Below are positions 63,893-64,000 of a stretch of 64,000 bases of DNA, one piece after another. How positions within the stretch are numbered: the first letter of the stretch is position 1; each line of letters begins with the position of its first letter. The stretch comes from Burkholderiales bacterium (lineage in GTDB: Bacteria > Pseudomonadota > Gammaproteobacteria > Burkholderiales > Burkholderiaceae_D). Under the pieces are notes generated by a model. The model was not told where the DNA came from. It saw only the letters and a list, made by a program, of their open reading frames with translations, and did not search any database. Position numbers and translations under genes: made by a program. The stretch spans positions 1 through 64,000 of the forward strand of contig JACOUL010000015.1 of the NCBI GenBank assembly GCA_016177875.1, given 5' to 3'.

Positions 63893-64000
63893 GTTCAGCT
63901 TTTATTCTTTGCGAAAGAGGGGACCAATGAAGGCTGCTAATTGGGGATTTTAGAATTCATTAAATGATGGTAATCAGCCAAGCGTAATTTTAGGTGGTTT
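63893..64000 (-). promoter_or_regulatory. Upstream region of the lipoprotein gene
   Basis: About 108 bases lead into the window end. They contain AT-rich tracts likely to hold the leftward promoter. Nothing more specific was seen. Confidence 0.35.

Overview
The window looks like chromosome of a betaproteobacterium of the order Burkholderiales, most likely the family Oxalobacteraceae (Herminiimonas/Janthinobacterium type). The reasons are moderate GC content, the gene run gyrA-serC-pheA-hisC-tyrA-aroA-cmk-rpsA-ihfB-lapA-lapB, the tmRNA tag ANDESYALAA and the ompA-ubiG-gph order. This placement is inferred from gene order and protein character, not from a search.

Region 1 (1-1.5 kb) holds a secreted TPR protein and an NAD-binding epimerase-like protein. 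Region 2 (1.6-12.65 kb) is the most striking locus. It is one long plus-strand operon behind a near-consensus promoter that carries two GACAT-N3-ATGTC dyads. It encodes a YjfI-like DUF2170 protein, a PspA/IM30 (ESCRT-III-like) protein, a small possible ribbon-helix-helix protein, a YqiJ/NfeD-like membrane protein, a YqiK-type flotillin, a zinc-ribbon protein, a giant DUF3686-type AAA+ ATPase and a single-HKD phospholipase D. Together they look like an envelope-stress or membrane-remodelling machine. Region 3 (12.7-22.85 kb) has a Fic-domain protein inserted next to pbpC, with a relic of the pbpC 3' end left on its far side. It is followed by the convergent pair pbpC and a yfhM-type alpha-2-macroglobulin.

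Region 4 (23-28.3 kb) carries small secreted or membrane proteins, a possible small RNA plus micro-ORF, an HNH endonuclease, and the first of two lipoproteins built from GWWWN repeats. Region 5 (28.5-33.1 kb) is a surface-sugar or glycosylation cluster: UDP-xylose synthase-like enzyme, methyltransferase, and a SEC-C/TPR/O-GlcNAc-transferase-like protein. A palindrome cluster, the ssrA tmRNA, and gph, ubiG and ompA on the minus strand follow.

Region 6 (36.4-49.1 kb) is the core superoperon: GyrA, serine and aromatic amino-acid synthesis (serC, pheA, hisC, tyrA, aroA), cmk, ribosomal protein S1, IHF-beta, and the LapA/LapB regulators of LPS. GyrA has Gln at position 83. Region 7 (49.1-64 kb) holds ugd, a ComEA-like protein, an M48 protease, cysM, a small HTH protein, a minus-strand MoxR-DUF58-transglutaminase-MltB-DUF1415 operon, an HDAC-like deacetylase, RbgA/YlqF, a GNAT acetyltransferase and the second GWWWN lipoprotein. 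No CRISPR array, complete insertion sequence, rRNA or ordinary tRNA was seen.
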